The notes beneath the pieces are model-generated. The model ran no database searches. It was not told where the DNA came from and worked only from the letters and a program-made list of their open reading frames with translations. This document shows, in pieces, positions 60,573 to 64,000 of a stretch of DNA of 64,000 bases. This DNA comes from an uncultured bacterium (GTDB taxonomy: Bacteria; Bacillota; Clostridia; Christensenellales; CAG-917), in the NCBI GenBank assembly GCA_949432885.1, contig CASQXY010000001.1, positions 62,001-126,000 of the forward strand, read 5' to 3'. Positions within the stretch are counted from its first letter, which is position 1. Each line of letters starts with the position of its first letter. A program made the translations under genes and the position numbers.

Positions 60573-60606
60573 AGATTGACCGAACCTCGTCGAAAGTACA
60601 TTACAT

Positions 60607-60635
60607 ATATTATCACAACAAGTATATAAAGTAAA
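60607..60635 (-). promoter_or_regulatory. rpsO promoter
   Basis: -35 TTTACT (60630-60635), a 17-base spacer and -10 TAATAT (60607-60612). Confidence 0.45.
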
Positions 60636-60779
60636 ACGTTTTCAACATAAATATCCAAATAAAGCTTGTAAATTTTATCAAAGCCAACATGCAACAACAA
60701 GAGCGTAAAAAGTCAATGCCGCTATGCACAAGATTATCAATCGAATCGAGTATTGCTAAACCTCGCTATTTGGATGACA

Positions 60780-60851
60780 GGCGCAAAAACGCCCGTATTC
60801 CGAACCGCCTAACATAATTTACCCCGCAAAACAGGGTCGTTTTACAGTGCC
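60780..60851 (-). terminator. hairpin after hemZ
   Basis: AAAACG (60786-60791) pairs with CGTTTT (60838-60843), and GGC (60780-60782) with GCC (60849-60851), enclosing a smaller ACCC/GGGGT stem. It lies 65-135 bases past the hemZ stop; I treat it as a weak terminator or processing site. Confidence 0.4.
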
Positions 60852-60914
60852 CCAATAACGTACGTGACGGTGAGAAATATGAGCGCTGACAAAGTATATC
60901 CCAATTAGCGCTGT

Positions 60915-62324
60915 TTAGCTCCAAAACTCACGCTGCCGTTCCAGCATCAAATCTATGCTTTTTACGTATTCTAACGGCTCCTTATAGTTTGCGCAACGGG
61001 TTATAAGCTGTTTTTTTCTGTCCAGTTTTTTGGAGATTCCGTTCGCGCCGCTTGCGATTATTGAGGTGTCCTCTTCCATTATATCGACGTTATACAGGCA
61101 CTCCTTATCGGGCTTTGCATAGCCCACGTTTTCGAGGTTTCCGCTCGTATATTTCTGTCTATACATATAGTACGGCACGTAACCCGCTTCCGTCAGTCTT
61201 TTATAGGCATAGTCCACCATTCTGCCCGCGGTCTCGCAATCGGTGTTGTCATAGCCGTCCAGCTTCAAGGCGGAGCCTTTTTTGAGATACAGCGTATGTA
61301 CAGTGATATTCTCGGGCGAAAGCGCAACGGCGGTGTCCAGACTGTACTTGAAGTCCTCGAAGGTCTCGTCGGGAAGCATCGCAATCAAATCCATATTCAC
61401 ATCCAGCTTCCCCTTTGCCAATGCATATGCGTTGATTATGTCTCCTACACTGTGTTTTCTGCCTATCCTTTCGAGAGTCTTGGCGTTGAAGGTCTGCGGA
61501 TTGACGGACATTCTCGTCACTCCGTGGGATAGGAGCATATCTATCATTTCCCTGTCAACGGTGTCCGGTCTACCCGCTTCGACTGTAAACTCCTTTGCCT
61601 TAAAGTGACAGTGCGACAGCACTCTGTCAAGCTGTTCGCGCCCTATAGATGTGGGAGTGCCTCCGCCCACGTATACGGCGCGGACTTTCAGTTTTTTCCG
61701 CTTTATTATCGACTTTGTCTGTTCAAGCTCCCGTATAAGGCAGTCCACGTACGGCTCCACCAGTTTTCGGCGCTTGTCGAGAGACAGGCTCACAAAGGAA
61801 CAATACGCACACTTGGTCGGGCAAAACGGTATGAACACAAACACGTCGTATTCCTTTTCCGATTTGTTGCGCAGCGGTCTTTGAACATCGACGATACGCT
61901 CTATCAGCTCCACCTTTTCCTCGCTCACGCCATAGTCCTTCAAAAACACGTCGCGCGCGGATTTTCCGTAAAACTCCCTGTCGTTCTGCACTTCTACGTA
62001 CAGCTTCGTAGGTCTTATTCCCGTGAGACATCCGTACGGCAGGTTCACGCCCGTAAGAAAGCAGAGCGTGCGGTATATCGCAATTTTCAGATATCGTTTT
62101 TCCACCCTCTTGCGCATAAGCTCGTCATACTTGCCGAACGGAAAATAAAAATTCTTCTGAAATTCGGAATACTTGTCCGACGATACGTTCACTCTGAACG
62201 CTTCGCCGTCCGCGCGATAATCCACCCCAAGCGACAGATTCTCGTCCGAAGCTCCCTCAAAAAGGCGGACGAGCTCCATAAGGTCGTTCATATATTCGTC
62301 ATTCGTAATTGAAAAGTCTATCAT
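60915..62324 (-). CDS. hemZ: HemZ-like coproporphyrinogen dehydrogenase (radical SAM)
   Basis: A 469-residue radical SAM protein of the HemN/HemZ group. The [4Fe-4S] motif is Cys168-x3-Cys172-x2-Cys175 (FIPFCPTKCAYCSF), with YVGGGTPTSI and SVNPQTFN following. The N-terminal 150 residues (LTGIRPTKLYVE) are specific to HemZ. Whether it oxidises coproporphyrinogen in this likely anaerobe is uncertain, since no other haem genes are present. AAGGA precedes the ATG. It lies 17 bases after the MBL hydrolase gene. Confidence 0.88.
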   Translation of the reverse strand: MIDFSITNDEYMNDLMELVRLFEGASDENLSLGVDYRADGEAFRVNVSSDKYSEFQKNFYFPFGKYDELMRKRVEKRYLKIAIYRTLCFLTGVNLPYGCLTGIRPTKLYVEVQNDREFYGKSARDVFLKDYGVSEEKVELIERIVDVQRPLRNKSEKEYDVFVFIPFCPTKCAYCSFVSLSLDKRRKLVEPYVDCLIRELEQTKSIIKRKKLKVRAVYVGGGTPTSIGREQLDRVLSHCHFKAKEFTVEAGRPDTVDREMIDMLLSHGVTRMSVNPQTFNAKTLERIGRKHSVGDIINAYALAKGKLDVNMDLIAMLPDETFEDFKYSLDTAVALSPENITVHTLYLKKGSALKLDGYDNTDCETAGRMVDYAYKRLTEAGYVPYYMYRQKYTSGNLENVGYAKPDKECLYNVDIMEEDTSIIASGANGISKKLDRKKQLITRCANYKEPLEYVKSIDLMLERQREFWS

Positions 62325-62341
62325 CTCGGGTATCCTTAAAA

Positions 62342-63001
62342 TCAGTCCGCAAGCCGCGTGCTTTCGCCGCTCTCGAAAATAACCGTATTTATCCTGCGTT
62401 CCTCGTCGAGCGACGACGCGTCTCCGTGTCCGGCCAAAACCTCGTAATCGCCTTTCAGCTTAAACAGCTTATTTATTATGGAATTCTTGATTTTTGCAAA
62501 GCTGCCGTCATACAAATCCGTTCTTCCGTACGTTCCCTTAAACAGCGTATCGCCCGAAAACAGCTTATCCTGCGCGGCATAGCACACTCCCCCGTCCGTA
62601 TGTCCCGGCGTATGCAAAACGTCAATCCTGATTCCCGCTATACAAATACTCTCTCCTCCGACGAGAAGCACGTCAGGCGTAAAGGGCGGAACCTTCTCGC
62701 CCAAAGCAAATGCCATATTTTTGTAGGAGCATATTTTATCTGCGTCGTCCCTGTGTATAAACACGGAAGCATTCTCCGCTCCGTCCTCTTTCGCAATCTG
62801 CAACAGCTCCGCAACCCCAAGCATATGGTCGAAGTGTCCGTGCGTAAGCAATATGGCTTCAAGCCTCGCTCCGCTGTTTTTTATAATATCCGAAATCTCC
62901 CGTGCGCTGCCGCCGGGGTCTATCACAAACGCCCTGTCTCCGTTTTGGACGATATAGGTGTTCGTGCGCAATTTGGATGTTTGAAGTCTGTATACACGCA
63001 T
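62342..63001 (-). CDS. metallo-beta-lactamase fold hydrolase
   Basis: A 219-residue glyoxalase II-like MBL protein. The zinc motif is THGHFDH (residues 53-59), then HTPGHTDGG and a late His in VLAGHGDAS. The sequence VIDPGGSAREI is typical of the group found next to relA and hemZ in clostridia. The substrate is unknown. It lies 72 bases downstream of relA and is likely in one operon with it. Confidence 0.9.
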   Translation of the reverse strand: MRVYRLQTSKLRTNTYIVQNGDRAFVIDPGGSAREISDIIKNSGARLEAILLTHGHFDHMLGVAELLQIAKEDGAENASVFIHRDDADKICSYKNMAFALGEKVPPFTPDVLLVGGESICIAGIRIDVLHTPGHTDGGVCYAAQDKLFSGDTLFKGTYGRTDLYDGSFAKIKNSIINKLFKLKGDYEVLAGHGDASSLDEERRINTVIFESGESTRLAD

Positions 63002-63073
63002 ATTTCCCGATTAGCTCGATTTTTAGAGCAGTTTTCTATATTTCAACGTATTTTAGAATAGTGGTATGGCTAT

Positions 63074-64000
63074 TTATCGGCGAATACCGATAATTCCCTC
63101 AATACTGCGCAGTTTTTTTGCCAAATCTTCAAGGTCGCTGACCTTTCTTATGGATACGCTTATCGTGATTTCACCCACGCCCTCTTTGTCGTCCATTCGG
63201 GCGTTTGCGGCTGTGATTTCCAGTTTTGCGCCCGCAATATATGATGTGACGGTGGCAAGCATACCCACTCTATTTTCGCAGGTTATAGTAAGAGTCGCGT
63301 TGAATCTTTCCTCTCCGTCACTTGCCCAGCTAACGTTTATGAGCCTTTCTTCTTCCATGCCCTTGACGTTCGGACAATCCTTACGGTGGACGGATACGCC
63401 CCTGCCGCGCGATATATATCCTATTATCTGGTCGCCGGGGATAGGAGAACAGCACTGCGCCATATGGACGGTGAAATTCGCGTTGCCGTTGACAAGCACT
63501 CCGCTCTTTGAATGCTGAGCTTTTTGCTCCGTTCGCGCAGGCGCAACTTCGGGAGGAGCTGTCGCGGCTTCCTTCTTGAAGCTGTCAATAATCCTCGACA
63601 GGACCTGATTTGTGGTGAGTCCGCCATAGCCTACCTCGGCATATAAATCCTCTTCGCTAAGAAGAGAATGCCTTTGCAAGAAGTGCTGCATCATCTCGTG
63701 CGTCATTATATCGCCGAGAACGTAGCCCCTGCGCTTTGCCTCTCGTTCTAGCATATCCTTGCCGCGCGCAATGTTGTCCGCTCTCTTCTCTTTTTTGAAG
63801 AACGTACGTATTCGGGAACGCGCGGACGCCGTCCTTACAAACTTCAACCAGTCGAGGCTGGGACCCTTGGATGTTGAAGATGTGACGATTTCAACAATAT
63901 CGCCGTTGGACAGCTTTGTGGACAGCGGAACCATTTTTTTGTTTATCTTGGCGCCGATACACTTGTTTCCTATCTGAGAGTGTATCTTGTAGGCAAGGTC
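63074..64000 (-). CDS. relA: RelA/SpoT (p)ppGpp synthetase, 3' part
   Basis: C-terminal 309 residues of the stringent response enzyme; the gene runs off the window at 64000. The frame stays open to the edge with DLAYKIHSQIGNKCIGAKIN, part of the TGS domain. After it come the helical region, a zinc-finger-like segment with HMAQCCSPIPGDQIIGYI and a C-terminal ACT domain (ISVSIRKVSDLEDLAKKLRSIEGIIGIRR). The hydrolase and synthetase domains lie outside the window. Confidence 0.93.
   Translation of the reverse strand, partial: DLAYKIHSQIGNKCIGAKINKKMVPLSTKLSNGDIVEIVTSSTSKGPSLDWLKFVRTASARSRIRTFFKKEKRADNIARGKDMLEREAKRRGYVLGDIMTHEMMQHFLQRHSLLSEEDLYAEVGYGGLTTNQVLSRIIDSFKKEAATAPPEVAPARTEQKAQHSKSGVLVNGNANFTVHMAQCCSPIPGDQIIGYISRGRGVSVHRKDCPNVKGMEEERLINVSWASDGEERFNATLTITCENRVGMLATVTSYIAGAKLEITAANARMDDKEGVGEITISVSIRKVSDLEDLAKKLRSIEGIIGIRR

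Larger units (their letters stand above)
60517..60914 (-). other. region between hemZ and rpsO
   Basis: A 398-base gap that holds the rpsO leader and promoter (60517-60635) and a hairpin after hemZ (60780-60851). The remaining AT-rich sequence, 60636-60779, shows nothing I can support. Confidence 0.6.

Noticed and set aside
60780..60851. Third copy of the efp/pnp hairpin element after hemZ
   Set aside because: It shares GGCGGTTCG and a GGCAC-like start with copy A and B, but lacks the 14-base flank and has a different stem layout, so similarity may be chance.
1..64000. CRISPR array, insertion sequence, prophage or integrase
   Set aside because: No evenly spaced direct repeats, transposase, recombinase or phage proteins were seen in any frame.

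Overview
The window looks like a core-genome segment of an endospore-forming, low-to-mid GC Firmicute (class Clostridia; possibly a Christensenellales-like gut lineage, though that finer placement is inference). The evidence is a complete spoIIIAA-AH operon, the yqfC/yqfD and ylxY sporulation genes, Firmicutes-type gene order (yqfC-yqfD-phoH-pgpH-ybeY-era-yqzL-recO; M24 peptidase-efp-spoIIIA; ftsK/spoIIIE-rimO-pgsA-cinA-recA; rpsO-pnp-ylxY-M16 protease; relA-MBL-hemZ), RNase Y, YwlE and SmpB. I see no rRNA, tRNA, CRISPR array, insertion sequence, prophage or integrase.

Layout. 1-2.5 kb: methionine synthesis by the acetyl route (metA with the acetyl-specific Glu111, metY). 2.5-4 kb: smpB, secG and, on the + strand, a ferritin-like diiron/dimanganese protein. 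4-8.1 kb: ywlE-type arginine phosphatase, tsaC, a large lipoprotein and recO. 8.1-13.9 kb: yqzL, era, ybeY, a shortened pgpH, phoH and the sporulation pair yqfD/yqfC. 14-24 kb: dnaB, a lipoprotein, pepF, a DUF1846 protein and the type IIA topoisomerase pair parC/parE. 24-32 kb is the most accessory part: an alpha/beta hydrolase, then + strand murG with two membrane proteins, a DegV protein, a membrane-anchored serine protease, a lipoprotein and a 44-residue membrane protein. 32-39 kb: iscU-iscS, yebC, an RNA methyltransferase, the infC-rpmI-rplT operon with an attenuator, and a TetR-controlled ABC exporter. 39-45 kb: spoIIIA operon and efp. 45-57.5 kb: M24 peptidase, rny, recA, cinA, pgsA, rimO, ftsK, an M16 protease and a degenerate YlxY deacetylase. 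57.6-64 kb: pnp, rpsO, hemZ, an MBL hydrolase and the 3' part of relA, which runs off the window.

Almost all genes lie on the minus strand and many are translationally coupled with 4-base ATGA overlaps. The genes are mostly translation and ribosome quality control, DNA replication and segregation, RNA decay and sporulation.

The most unusual signals are non-coding. (1) Two copies of a hairpin element directly after the efp and pnp stop codons share a 14-base single-stranded flank and show compensatory changes in their stems. (2) At least six genes have no Shine-Dalgarno but carry a -10 promoter element only 5-7 bases before the start codon, which predicts leaderless mRNAs; three of these are the first genes of sporulation units and share the same CATAnnnT-N5-start layout. 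(3) A roughly 480-base hairpin-rich insert lies between rpsO and pnp. (4) A 24-base perfect palindrome lies at the iscS transcription start. (5) A hairpin with a possible pseudoknot follows the 44-residue gene.
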